From NCBI GenBank assembly GCA_040401995.1, contig JBBANM010000003.1:1-64000 (forward strand): 64,000 nt of DNA, read 5' to 3'. Position 1 is the first letter of the stretch. Each line of letters starts with the position of its first letter. The stretch is from Haliscomenobacter sp040401995 (GTDB taxonomy: Bacteria > Bacteroidota > Bacteroidia > Chitinophagales > Saprospiraceae). Shown here one piece after another: positions 8,969 to 17,797 of this stretch. The notes beneath the pieces were generated by a model that saw nothing but the letters and a program-made list of their open reading frames with translations, made no database searches and was not told where the DNA came from. Made by a program: the position numbers and the translations under genes.

Positions 8969-9438
8969 CCTAGGGCAAACGCATTAACAGTGATGTCTAA
9001 ATTCGCCATTTCTAATGTGGCTCTAACCCAACCAGAGCTATTGCCCAGCGGCATAGCCGCGTAACGTCTGTAGCACAACATCAAATTTTTAATCCAAGCT
9101 GCAGCGCAGTGCAACCATTTCAAGCGCTCTAAACAAACTCTAAAATCCTAATTTTTATTGATTTATATATACCATTTTCTTTTTGCCTTGACGCAAAAAG
9201 AAACAAAAAAGTCAAGGGCTGTATTGAAATCCAACGATTTTGCTTGAAATCTACGGCGGCGCGAAAAAAACTCGCCCCGACTGCGTCGGTGCTCAAACAG
9301 TTTTTCGCTTAACCCGCCTTCGATTTCGCAAAATCGGGATTTCAATAAGGCCCGCGCCATAGCCCCTAAGGTACTAGATCGAAGCTTTGACATATTTTTG
9401 TAGGAATTTCTTTGGTGTTTAAATGCGTTTGCCCTAGG
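8969..9438. other. 470-bp gene-free segment bounded by a 17-bp inverted repeat
   Basis: CCTAGGGCAAACGCATT at 8969-8985 is exactly inverted at 9422-9438. Between them lies a segment with the text of a frequently repeated Bacteroidota intergenic sequence (CGCAAAAAGAAACAAAAAAG near 9191, read on the other strand as a basic, low-complexity 'ALDFFVSFCVKAKRK' peptide at 9163-9393). That peptide looks like an artefact of repeat DNA. No credible gene is seen; an old mobile-element remnant or a structured RNA are both possible. Confidence 0.5.
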
Positions 9439-9485
9439 CTATTAAATCCACTGAATCAGGCCTGATTCAGTGGATTTAATAGCCT
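9436..9485 (+). terminator. Perfect 50-bp palindrome followed by T tract
   Basis: A 25-bp arm starting AGGCTATTAAATCCACTGAA is followed immediately by its exact reverse complement and then TTTTTCTT. As RNA it would form an unusually long, loop-free hairpin with a U tract on the plus strand. No plus-strand gene lies directly upstream, so it would terminate either the distant BNR gene or an unrecognised transcript. It may equally be a mobile-element end. Confidence 0.6.
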
Positions 9486-9497
9486 TTTTTCTTGTTT

Positions 9498-9561
9498 GAA
9501 TTTGTGAAAATTTGTGCAATTTGTGGCTATATTAAAAAAAGTCGCTCCGCCGAAGGTGGAG
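9498..9561. repeat. Family C repeat, right half only (C2)
   Basis: GAATTTGTGAAAATTTGTGC continues to AATTTGTGGC, matching the right arm of C1 and C3. It is followed, as in the other copies, by a short hairpin: CTCCGCC-GAA-GGTGGAG at 9545-9561. The left arm is missing. Confidence 0.75.
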
Positions 9562-9636
9562 TGTTAATCTTTTACAAGGATAGAAAAATTTATTTTTGCT
9601 TATCGCCAAAAGCGAGGTATTTAACTTTTAAAAGCA

Positions 9637-10125
9637 ATGAATAAAAAAGAGAAGTTAACCTCAGATTTCATTGGATTAAAAGCAATGGCAATAATGTTTT
9701 TTATAGGTGGAGCATATATTGTCTTTATCCAAGATCGAAGTCCTTTCAAAGAAGTAATGGTGCCATGGGGAATTGCTTTAGTATTTTGGATTTATGTAAT
9801 GACAAGGAATAAAGTATACTATGCCGAAGAAAAAATTTTTATTTACAATTGGAAAGGAAAAGAAATTGATATTGTCCCGATTGATAAAATAACATCAATG
9901 CTTTTTTCAGGTTTTCGTATAAATTCCTTTGGTTATGCCTACAGATTTTTTTACGATACCGAAAGTGGTCGCAAAAAAGAGTTTTGGATTTTTCCACATG
10001 TATATGCGGATATAGTTTCACTTGAAAAAAGGTTAAAGGAAATAAATCCAAATTTACTGACTACCAACAGCTCGTTTGGTGGACTTGAACATTTGTTCAT
10101 AAGAAATGAAGACGGCTTTCGATAA
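9637..10125 (+). CDS. Small membrane protein, PH-like (bPH2-type) architecture
   Basis: A 162-residue protein with two closely spaced hydrophobic segments (about 14-31 and 43-56) followed by a soluble ~100-residue domain containing KVYYAEEKIFIYNWKGKEI, IDKITSML and a second strand-rich part. This layout, two membrane helices then a small beta-rich domain, is that of bacterial PH-domain membrane proteins, but the similarity is by pattern only. The function is unknown. AT-rich relative to its neighbours, and preceded by repeat DNA. Confidence 0.6.
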   Translation: MNKKEKLTSDFIGLKAMAIMFFIGGAYIVFIQDRSPFKEVMVPWGIALVFWIYVMTRNKVYYAEEKIFIYNWKGKEIDIVPIDKITSMLFSGFRINSFGYAYRFFYDTESGRKKEFWIFPHVYADIVSLEKRLKEINPNLLTTNSSFGGLEHLFIRNEDGFR

Positions 10126-10330
10126 AATGAAGCATTCCTTCGCCCTACCAAAGCTCAAAACAACCCTTCAAAAAAAATCCCAACATTGCACCATTGACGG
10201 TTTGTTGTAAATTTACCTCAGTTTTCAGCTGAATAGGTTTTGCTTTTTAATAATTTCACAAAAAAATCATATTAATCAACTGAAAGTCAATATTTTAAAT
10301 CGAAACATCCAATACTGATTAAATAGGGTC

Positions 10331-11215
10331 ATGTTCAAAAAAATCTACCTGGAAATATCCAACATCTGCAATGTGCAGTGCTCTTTTTGTCCGCTGGTCG
10401 AAAAAGACAAAAAATTGATGGATCCTGCGGAGTTTGAGGAGATCCTGAAACAAGTAGCTCCCCTAGCTGAAATCGTCTGTTTGCATCTGATGGGCGAACC
10501 CCTTGCCCATCCAAAGTTTTTACAAATATTGGCCATTTGCGAAAAGTATAACACGCAAATCGATCTAACCACCAATGGAATTCTGATAAAAAAATACAAA
10601 GAACACTTTATCAACTCCAACTGTATTCGACAAGTCAACTTCTCGTTACAGGCTTTCAAAGACAACTTCCCGGATCGCGATATTGAACCTTATTTGTTGC
10701 CCATATTTGAATTCGTTCAATCGGCTCATGAACTTAGACCTGCTCTCTACGTCAACTTTAGATTGTGGAATCAAGAAAGCCCCGATGCGGATAATGAGGA
10801 TATTTTTACAAGAATAGAATCGTATTTCAACATAGAGATCAATAGAAACCTCGAATTAGGAGCCATTAAGTCAAAAAACATCTGGAACAGACTATATCTT
10901 CATTTTGATTCCCGTTTTGAATGGCCGTCTTTTTTATTGCCTCATCAAGGCACAACGGGGCGTTGTCATGGCGCAGTCAATCACATTGGCATCCATGCCG
11001 ATGGCACGGTTGTACCTTGTTGTTTGGACAAAAATGCGGTGATCAATTTGGGAAATGTCAAGCAACAGTCCTTGCAAGACATCATCAATAGCGAGCGATT
11101 TGTCAATATGCGAAATGGCTTTTTAAATGGCGTATTGGTGGAAGATTTTTGTCAGCATTGTAGCTTTATTACCCGGTTCAATAAATCGGCAAAAAAAGCT
11201 ATTCATGCGGTGTAA
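10331..11215 (+). CDS. Radical SAM/SPASM domain protein
   Basis: 294 residues. The N-terminal CxxxCxxC motif (Cys13, Cys17, Cys20 in CNVQCSFC) binds the 4Fe-4S cluster that cleaves S-adenosylmethionine; MGEPLAHP and DLTTNG are further radical SAM core motifs. The C-terminal part has a short SPASM-type cysteine set (GRCHGA, VPCCLDK, DFCQHC) for auxiliary clusters. Such proteins mature peptides or enzymes, or modify other small substrates; no precursor peptide gene is visible nearby, so the substrate is unknown. It is convergent with the U32 gene, 12 bp apart. Confidence 0.9.
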   Translation: MFKKIYLEISNICNVQCSFCPLVEKDKKLMDPAEFEEILKQVAPLAEIVCLHLMGEPLAHPKFLQILAICEKYNTQIDLTTNGILIKKYKEHFINSNCIRQVNFSLQAFKDNFPDRDIEPYLLPIFEFVQSAHELRPALYVNFRLWNQESPDADNEDIFTRIESYFNIEINRNLELGAIKSKNIWNRLYLHFDSRFEWPSFLLPHQGTTGRCHGAVNHIGIHADGTVVPCCLDKNAVINLGNVKQQSLQDIINSERFVNMRNGFLNGVLVEDFCQHCSFITRFNKSAKKAIHAV

Positions 11216-11227
11216 CAAAATATACTC

Positions 11228-13099
11228 CTAGTCCATCCCGTCATCCTCCAACACCAGTTCCGCGTCTTTTTCCCAAATCTCCATTTCACACGGCTTGCAA
11301 TTGAATTTCAATTTGTACTCCACTTCCCCGTGTTTCAGGGTGAGAGGTTCGACAATTTTTTCGCCCATCGTAGCCCGCTGATAACGGGGACATTTGCCCA
11401 GTTCATATTTCACGCAGTATTTGGTCACCATCACGCGCGATTTGCCGGGATCCCACTGCAATTCAAAGGCTTTTTCAATTTCGGTTACACTGTGGCGCTT
11501 GTAAAATGCCCGCGCTAATTTATTGGACACGTTGTAGGTAAAATCAATCGACTGCACCGGATATGGGTGCTCGGTTTTGACGATGGGGTGTTCATCTCGT
11601 TGGTACTCGCTGATGCGGATCTCCGCCAATTGTTCCAGTGCTTGTCTGCGCACCTCGTTGACTTTTGAATTGGGCAAAAACCAATTTTGCGAAAAATCTA
11701 CCTCCACTTCATCGGTAATAAAGGGAGTGTTACCGGTTTTGGCGAGGTTCTTTTTGATGTTTTCGATGAGTCCGTCCGCGTTTTTGGCGGGTTCTTTAGG
11801 CGCTTCCAGACTAGTCGAACAAGCGTGGCCGTCTTCGTCTACCACTTGCAGTAGGAAACCCGTCGGGGTCTCGCTGAACTGCATCTTTACGCCGATTTTC
11901 CGTACGGCGCTATTTTCATTTTCCAGCATCCGGTTGAATTCGGCATCCAGGTTGCGATAGATGTCGGCGCCAATGGGCAATGATTTCAAGGTATTGGGCA
12001 CCACCAAGTCGTTGACAATGAGGTTGACCAGCATGCCATCAGCTTCGCCTTGTTCGTTAATGAAATGCAGCCCATCGCCGTTGTTGAGCAGCTCGTAGTT
12101 TTCGATGCGGTAACCGTTGGCTTTTATTTCCAGCAACTTGCCAATGTACTGTCCTTTTGATTTGGGGCTTTCCCAAGAGCCAATTTTGCTGTGGCGCTGG
12201 TTGACAAAATAATCGGTATAACCCCGGTTGAAACTGCGATCCAATCCAGGTTCAAAATTGTAGAAGGTTCGCCCGGAGGAAGCTTTTTCGAATTCATCAT
12301 TATAGGTTTCCAAAAAAGCGTCCAATTTTTGACGAAGGTACGAGGTGTTGTTTTTGACATAAACAACATCCTTCAAGCGGCCTTCAATTTTAAAAGAAGA
12401 GATACCGGCCTTGATGAGGCTGGGCAGTTCATCACTTAAGTCCAAATCCTTGATCGACAACAGGTGGCTGTTTTCGATAAGCGTGGTACCGTTACCATCG
12501 ATTAATTGGTAGGGCAAACGGCAGTTTTGTGCACAAGAGCCGCGGTTGGCCGAACGCTCGCCATTGGCAATACTCATGTAGCAATTGCCGCTAAAGGAAA
12601 CACACAACGCGCCGGTGACAAAAAACTCCAGTTCTACATCGGTGGCTTTGTGGATGTCTTGGATCTGATCCAAGTTCAATTCTCTGGCTAAAACGACGCG
12701 CTTAATACCGGCGTCGGCCAGGAATTTCACGTGACCCGCATCGCGGTTGTTGGCTTGGGTGCTGGCGTGTAGCACGATTGGCGGGAGTTCCATTTCGAGT
12801 ATCCCCATATCTTGGATGATCAGGGCATCCACGCCGATATTGTACAAATCCCAAATGAGTTGGCGACAGGTTTCGAGTTCGTTGTCGTACAAAATGGTAT
12901 TGATGGTTACAAACACCTTCGCTTTGAACAAGTGGGCGTACTTGACCATCTCAGTGATGTCCTCTACCGAGTTAGTGGCGTTGGTCCGGGCGCCAAATAA
13001 GGGTGCGCCGATATATACTGCGTCAGCTCCGGCATTGATTGCGGCCATACCTTGGTACAGGTTTTTGGCGGGCGCCAGGATCTCAATCTTTTTTCTCAT
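11228..13099 (-). CDS. U32 family peptidase (RlhA/TrhP-like)
   Basis: 623 residues starting MRKKIEILAPAKN. The U32 signature is clear: LEFFVTGALCVSFSGNCYMS (about 157-176). Cys166, Cys173, Cys189 and Cys193 correspond to the conserved cysteines thought to bind an iron-sulfur cluster. In characterised relatives, U32 proteins act with prephenate-derived chemistry in RNA hydroxylation (RlhA on 23S rRNA, TrhP on tRNA) rather than as proteases. The length suits the two-domain RlhA-like group with its C-terminal extension, which here includes a CxxC (NCKPCEME). Cytoplasmic; the exact RNA target is not deducible. Confidence 0.88.
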   Translation of the reverse strand: MRKKIEILAPAKNLYQGMAAINAGADAVYIGAPLFGARTNATNSVEDITEMVKYAHLFKAKVFVTINTILYDNELETCRQLIWDLYNIGVDALIIQDMGILEMELPPIVLHASTQANNRDAGHVKFLADAGIKRVVLARELNLDQIQDIHKATDVELEFFVTGALCVSFSGNCYMSIANGERSANRGSCAQNCRLPYQLIDGNGTTLIENSHLLSIKDLDLSDELPSLIKAGISSFKIEGRLKDVVYVKNNTSYLRQKLDAFLETYNDEFEKASSGRTFYNFEPGLDRSFNRGYTDYFVNQRHSKIGSWESPKSKGQYIGKLLEIKANGYRIENYELLNNGDGLHFINEQGEADGMLVNLIVNDLVVPNTLKSLPIGADIYRNLDAEFNRMLENENSAVRKIGVKMQFSETPTGFLLQVVDEDGHACSTSLEAPKEPAKNADGLIENIKKNLAKTGNTPFITDEVEVDFSQNWFLPNSKVNEVRRQALEQLAEIRISEYQRDEHPIVKTEHPYPVQSIDFTYNVSNKLARAFYKRHSVTEIEKAFELQWDPGKSRVMVTKYCVKYELGKCPRYQRATMGEKIVEPLTLKHGEVEYKLKFNCKPCEMEIWEKDAELVLEDDGMD

Positions 13100-13297
13100 C
13101 CGTTATCTTTCTTCAAAATCATTCGGGAAGCCGCAAAATTACTAAATTTACAAGAAGGGATCTCAAAAGAAGTGGAGGAAATGAATCTAAAGAGTGTGTT
13201 TGGATTTTTTTCCTTTGAAATTAAGTCGCAGAATACCCAAATAGAAGATCGAAGAAAGAATAATTCTCAAATACTGATTAAATTATATTGAAACACC

Positions 13298-15028
13298 ATG
13301 AAAAACCTACTCCAAACGTGTTTACTGATTTTTCTGCTTATCTCCTGTACTGAAAAATCAAAAAACAATCAAGAAGCAGCTAAAACTGTTGCCGATATAG
13401 CTCAATCTGCAGTGCTTTGCGCTCCTGAAGTAACGGATAAAGCCTGGTATACATCAGGGAAAAAAGCCCCCTTATTCAAAGGTCTAGATGGGATTCATTT
13501 TCCGGTCTCAACAAAAAATGTTGAAACTCAAAAATACTTTGATCAAGGAATGATGTTGTCTTTTGGGTTCAATCATGCTGAAGCTGGTCGTTCTTTTTAT
13601 GAAGCTACCCGACAAGATTCAAGTTGTGCCATGTCTTGGTGGGGATTTGCTTATGTTTTGGGGCCAAACTACAATGCTGGCATGGAAAAAGACAATTTCC
13701 AAAGGGCCTATGATGCGGTTCAAAAAGCAAAATCACGGGCTAAAAACTGCACCCCAAAAGAAAAAGACTTGATTGAAGCATTAACTCATCGCTACTCAAA
13801 AGATACAACGATTTCACGCTCTAAGCTCGATGAAGCCTATGCCGATGCAATGCGAAAAGTCTATAAAAAATACCCCAACGACCCAACCTTGGCAACACTC
13901 TTCGTTGAGTCGATGATGGATTTGCACCCTTGGAATTTGTGGAATAAAGACGGTACTATTCAGCCATGGACTCCGGAGATCATTGCCGTACTTGAAAAAT
14001 GTTTGCAACTAGAACCTCGCCATGCAGGGGCAAACCATTTTTATATTCATGCCACTGAGATGTCGGCGCAGGCAGAAAAAGCGCTGGTAAGTGCCGATTT
14101 ACTTCGTGATTTAGTTCCCGGATCGGGGCATCTTGTTCACATGCCGTCGCATACTTACATTAGAATCGGACGATATCATGACGGTGTGGTGGTCAATCAA
14201 CAAGCAGGATTAATTGACAGTTTGTACACCGAAGCCTGCCATGCCCAAGGAGCTTATCAGCTTTCCTATTTTCCACACAACTATCATTTTTTGGCGGCCT
14301 GCGCTACACTTGCTGGAGAAAGTAAAGCTGCAATGGAAGGCGCATTTGCAACCTCCAACCATGCCCAACAAAAATTATTACGCGATCCGGCTTGGGCTAC
14401 TTTACAGCATTACTATTCGATCCCTTGGTATGTGGAAGTAAAACTTGGTTTGTGGGATAAAATCATTAAATCACCAGCACCTGAAAAAGATTTAAAATAT
14501 CCATTGGTGATTTGGCATTACGCAAAAGGTATGGCCATGCTTTCCCAAAACAACATTTTGGAAGCCAAAAAACACATGGCGGCAATGAAAGTCGCCATGT
14601 CAGATGAAAAAATCAAAGATTTGACCATTTGGAACATCAATAGCGTATATGACTTATGTGTAATTGCTGCCAATACTTTGGATGGAGAAATCCATGCGAA
14701 GGAAAAAAATTATACCCCGGCAATTGCATTGTTGCAGAAAGCGGTTGCGCAAGAGGATGCCTTAAATTACAGTGAACCGCCTGATTGGTTTTTTTCGGTT
14801 CGCCATCATTTGGGGGCGGTATTGATAGAATCAGGTAAATTTCAAGACGCTGTTATGGTCTATGAGGAAGACTTAAAAACCTATCGCGAAAATGGATGGG
14901 CATTGAGAGGTTTAATGAATGCTTTTGAGAAGCTAGGGGACAAAAAGAATTACGCCAAAACAAAAAACCGTTTTGACAAGGCCTGGAAATATGCAGATAT
15001 TCAAATTTCTGCTTCTCGGATTTTGTAA
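13298..15028 (+). CDS. TPR-repeat lipoprotein
   Basis: 576 residues. The signal peptide ends in the lipobox LLISC (Cys about 17), so the protein is probably anchored in the outer or inner membrane. The body is helical with degenerate TPR pairs (for example YFDQGMMLSFGFNHAEAGRSF and SGKFQDAVMVYEEDLKTYREN) and family-conserved stretches MSWWGFAYVLGPNYNAGM and HMPSHTYIRIGRYHDG. Proteins of this type are widespread but have no assigned function. It lies 45 bp upstream of the SRPBCC gene on the same strand and may be co-transcribed with it. Confidence 0.8.
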   Translation: MKNLLQTCLLIFLLISCTEKSKNNQEAAKTVADIAQSAVLCAPEVTDKAWYTSGKKAPLFKGLDGIHFPVSTKNVETQKYFDQGMMLSFGFNHAEAGRSFYEATRQDSSCAMSWWGFAYVLGPNYNAGMEKDNFQRAYDAVQKAKSRAKNCTPKEKDLIEALTHRYSKDTTISRSKLDEAYADAMRKVYKKYPNDPTLATLFVESMMDLHPWNLWNKDGTIQPWTPEIIAVLEKCLQLEPRHAGANHFYIHATEMSAQAEKALVSADLLRDLVPGSGHLVHMPSHTYIRIGRYHDGVVVNQQAGLIDSLYTEACHAQGAYQLSYFPHNYHFLAACATLAGESKAAMEGAFATSNHAQQKLLRDPAWATLQHYYSIPWYVEVKLGLWDKIIKSPAPEKDLKYPLVIWHYAKGMAMLSQNNILEAKKHMAAMKVAMSDEKIKDLTIWNINSVYDLCVIAANTLDGEIHAKEKNYTPAIALLQKAVAQEDALNYSEPPDWFFSVRHHLGAVLIESGKFQDAVMVYEEDLKTYRENGWALRGLMNAFEKLGDKKNYAKTKNRFDKAWKYADIQISASRIL

Positions 15029-15073
15029 CATAATTGTAAACCATAAGTAATCAGCTTCCAACGCTATCAAACC

Positions 15074-15577
15074 ATGACAACAAGTGTAACCGTCCAAACC
15101 ATCTACCATTGCTCCTTGGAACGGGCTTTTAAAACTCCCATGCTTTGCAATGTTACCAAAGTGCATACCGGTTATGGCATTATGCCCAAGGTGACCCATA
15201 CCACCGAAGATGAAACATGGGGGCAACCCGGCGGCACCAAGAAGATATTTTCAGCCAAATCGCCCACCTTTGCTGGCGGTGAAGCCTCTACCGACAAAGT
15301 CCTGGAACGCGTAGAAAACAAATATTGGGTCATCGAAGTGAGTGATTTTAAAGCTTGGATGCTGGGTTTTACAAAATTCGTTGGCAAATGGGAAACAACC
15401 CAATTGGCTGAAAATGAGATTTTGATTACCTATTCCTATACCTTACACGCCGATGGCATTTGGTTGTACCCGCTAAATTGGTTGTTTATACACGCTTTTT
15501 GGCGAATTTATATGAAAAGGGTTTTGGAAAATGTAAGAACTTTGGCTTACAACAATGAACCCTATCAATACCAATAA
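15074..15577 (+). CDS. SRPBCC-superfamily lipid/ligand-binding protein
   Basis: A 167-residue cytoplasmic protein with the pattern of a START/Bet v1-like (SRPBCC) fold: an early strand-helix (VQTIYHCSLERAFKTPML), a long beta-rich centre and a C-terminal amphipathic helix (IYMKRVLENVRTLAYN). Such proteins bind hydrophobic ligands in a deep pocket. No specific subfamily was recognised. It is 32 bp upstream of pfkB on the same strand, which suggests co-transcription but not a shared function. Confidence 0.65.
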   Translation: MTTSVTVQTIYHCSLERAFKTPMLCNVTKVHTGYGIMPKVTHTTEDETWGQPGGTKKIFSAKSPTFAGGEASTDKVLERVENKYWVIEVSDFKAWMLGFTKFVGKWETTQLAENEILITYSYTLHADGIWLYPLNWLFIHAFWRIYMKRVLENVRTLAYNNEPYQYQ

Positions 15578-15609
15578 ATCGGTCATTATTTCAAACTAAG
15601 CTCAGTAGT

Positions 15610-16542
15610 ATGTCAAAAATCATAACCCTTACCCTCAATCCTGCGGTCGACAAAACTACGTACACGGCAAAGGTTGTGCCCGAAAAAAAATTGCGGTGCT
15701 CGCAACCCATTTATCATCCCGGCGGGGGCGGCATCAATGTTTCTCGGGCATTGGCTCGATTGGGCTGCTACTCCACTCCGGTTTATTTAGCTGGCGGCAC
15801 TACCGGAAATCATTTCCAACAACTACTGGCCAAAGAGCACCTGGGATCGATCGTGGTACCAATCGAAGGCAATACCCGTACCAACCTCACCGTAGTGGAA
15901 GAATCAACGGGGTTGCAATTTCGTTTTGGCATGATCAGTCCACCGATACTTGAATCTGAATGGCAGTTTTGTCTGCAAATACTGGAGCAACAGCTTGATT
16001 TTGATTACATCGTGGCCAGTGGCAGCATACCGCCCGAGGTACCTTTGGATTTCTTTGGTCGGGTGGCGGCTATAGCTAAGGCAAAAAATGCCCGACTCAT
16101 CATCGATACCTCTGGAGAGGCGTTGGAACAGGCCATCAAAGTGGGTGTTTTTTTGATAAAACCCAATCTTGCCGAACTCAGCGCTTTGTATGGCCACGAG
16201 GAATTGGCCAAAGAAGATATAAAAGAGGCCGCTCAATCGATTATTGCCTCGGGCGCCTGCACGGCGGTGGCCATTTCGATGGGCCCCGATGGCGCCGGAT
16301 TGGTTACCAAGGAGGAATATCACCAAATTCCATCTCCACCCGTGGTGGTAAAAAGTACCGTTGGCGCAGGCGATAGCATGGTAGCAGGTTTGGTCTACGG
16401 CATATCCAACAACTGGAGTTGGCAGGATATTCTTAGCTATGGTGTAGCTTGTGGTTCGGCGGCCACATTGAATGAAGGCACGCAGCTGTGTAGCAAAGCG
16501 GATGTGGATCGGTTGTATGCGGAAATAAAAGCGGGGCATTGA
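15610..16542 (+). CDS. pfkB: 6-phosphofructokinase II-type sugar kinase (PfkB family)
   Basis: 310 residues phosphorylating fructose 6-phosphate (or a closely related sugar phosphate) with ATP. It resembles E. coli PfkB along its length: TLTLNPAVDKTTY at the N-terminus, PEKKLRC then PGGGGINV (about 37-44), STVGAGDSMV with the anion hole and catalytic base GAGD at 252-255, and AATLNEGTQLCS near the C-terminus. The PEKKLRC/PGGGGINV combination favours PfkB over FruK (fructose 1-phosphate kinase) and LacC. Cytoplasmic, glycolytic. No fru genes are adjacent. Confidence 0.85.
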   Translation: MSKIITLTLNPAVDKTTYTAKVVPEKKLRCSQPIYHPGGGGINVSRALARLGCYSTPVYLAGGTTGNHFQQLLAKEHLGSIVVPIEGNTRTNLTVVEESTGLQFRFGMISPPILESEWQFCLQILEQQLDFDYIVASGSIPPEVPLDFFGRVAAIAKAKNARLIIDTSGEALEQAIKVGVFLIKPNLAELSALYGHEELAKEDIKEAAQSIIASGACTAVAISMGPDGAGLVTKEEYHQIPSPPVVVKSTVGAGDSMVAGLVYGISNNWSWQDILSYGVACGSAATLNEGTQLCSKADVDRLYAEIKAGH

Positions 16543-16548
16543 CTTCCC

Positions 16549-16863
16549 CTACTTGTAAATCGTCAAAAAATTATCCGATACCTCATAAGTTCCTCTTCCT
16601 GATGCCTGGTCGTGGATAACCTGGGCAGCAATAAAAGCCAGAACCGCATCGCGTTTGTCTAGCGGCAATCTTGTTTGCACTTCCCAAGTCTTTTCGGTAG
16701 GAATGTTGATAATGGCCAGCGCGTCGCCGCCAGCAAATTCCCACCATAGATCGAAGCTGGTTTCATCACTTTCAAAATAGACGTTCCCGCTGCGACCTTC
16801 AGAGGTGTAGCGAATACGGGCATTGCCTAGCGATTGGGCTTGTTCGGAAAGTGAAAGCATCAT
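16549..16863 (-). CDS. Hypothetical protein, 104 residues
   Basis: Not recognised. A small soluble protein with a balanced composition; the centre (YFESDETSFDLWWEFAGGDALAIINI) looks like an alternating beta-strand region and the C-terminus has a helix then SDNFLTIYK. It has no signal peptide or membrane segment. It is convergent with pfkB, separated by 6 bp. Coding status is supported by codon-like composition and the lack of any alternative gene here. Confidence 0.6.
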   Translation of the reverse strand: MMLSLSEQAQSLGNARIRYTSEGRSGNVYFESDETSFDLWWEFAGGDALAIINIPTEKTWEVQTRLPLDKRDAVLAFIAAQVIHDQASGRGTYEVSDNFLTIYK

Positions 16864-17072
16864 CCGGTTTGATAGTTAAGTATTTAAGGAATTTCAGATA
16901 AGTAATAGAACCATTTAATCTTGAAATTACATCAAAAACAGTTTATATTTACGTCAACGACCTTCCTTTTTTGCAAAGCATATTTCAATTTTATTCGATT
17001 GCCGCTAATAAAAAATCTAAACAAGCTCTAAAGCTAACAGCTAACTTTTAATCACACCATAACACCTAAAAC

Positions 17073-17786
17073 ATGACAACCATTCAAACAGTCACCGTAA
17101 AAGCTGCAGATCCAGGTTTGGGCTTCTCTTTGGAATTAGACGATAATGGCGCCCCTATTAACCAAACGTTCAAGGTAATAGCCAAAGTTACCGATAAAGA
17201 GAATAAGACCTTTACATCAACCGTAATTGTCAATGATCCCCTTACCGACAAAACCATCAATTTCGTGGTACCATTTGGGGACAATCAATACCTCCCTGGC
17301 GAAACCTTGAACTACAGTTTGGATATTTACATTCCGTTTGATGCGTCTACTCCAGTAAATCAGGCTGGCGTAGTAATTGCCAACTCCGGGAAGTTTGAAT
17401 TGCTTTCGGATGCGCCAAACAGTATACCTGAAGGCGGATCACTTGGGCCAGGAAAATTGATGAATTCTGTCAAAGGCAATAGAGTAGGAATCATGCAACT
17501 GGATGGTAATTTTTGTGTGTATGACCAATTTGCTAAGGGCAAAAATTCAAGTATCAAGAATACCGATTCAACCTATTCAGCAAACAATGGCAGTAATTGT
17601 TCACTTCTAGTACGCGGGGGAAGAATTTTTGTACACAACAACACTACAAATAAGGATGTAAGCGCCAGTCCCGCCAATCAAGCCATGCTTGGGGCTTCAA
17701 TGGTTATTTTTAATGGATTGATCAGCTTGCAAATGCCAGGAGGGAAAGCTGTTGCTGTACAAGTAAGACCTGGAAATCTTCATTAG
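17073..17786 (+). CDS. Hypothetical protein with a C-terminal bulb-type (GNA) lectin-like motif
   Basis: 237 residues without a signal peptide. The N-terminal ~110 residues are beta-rich (immunoglobulin-like pattern, TVIVNDPLTDKTINFVVPFG). The second half contains SLGPGKLMNSVKGNRVGIMQ followed by LDGNFCVYDQ, close to the mannose-binding bulb-lectin motif Q-x-D-x-N-x-V-x-Y except that Cys replaces Val; a second, weaker repeat SLLVRGGRIFVHN follows. Carbohydrate binding is an inference. Its TAG stop is formed by a B-element-like end (TTA-GAGCTTGTTCAG) and it overlaps the convergent cyclase gene by 4 bp. Confidence 0.65.
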   Translation: MTTIQTVTVKAADPGLGFSLELDDNGAPINQTFKVIAKVTDKENKTFTSTVIVNDPLTDKTINFVVPFGDNQYLPGETLNYSLDIYIPFDASTPVNQAGVVIANSGKFELLSDAPNSIPEGGSLGPGKLMNSVKGNRVGIMQLDGNFCVYDQFAKGKNSSIKNTDSTYSANNGSNCSLLVRGGRIFVHNNTTNKDVSASPANQAMLGASMVIFNGLISLQMPGGKAVAVQVRPGNLH

Positions 17787-17797
17787 AGCTTGTTCAG
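17783..17797. repeat. Family B terminal-repeat-like fragment at overlapping stop codons
   Basis: TTAGAGCTTGTTCAG is identical to the TTA target plus first 12 bases of the full B elements at 42197, 43349 and 61308. It supplies the TAG stop of the plus-strand gene and the TAA stop plus last four codons of the minus-strand gene. No matching second end is found nearby, so it may be a remnant or a coincidence. Confidence 0.5.

Noticed and set aside
9163..9393. 76-residue minus-strand reading frame
   Set aside because: Basic, low-complexity text of a widely repeated intergenic sequence, no start context and no family; treated as repeat DNA, not a gene.
10312..13284. Shared string AATACTGATTAAAT upstream of the genes at 10331 and 13298
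   Set aside because: Two copies only, at different distances from the start codons and without a promoter match; may be chance in AT-rich DNA.
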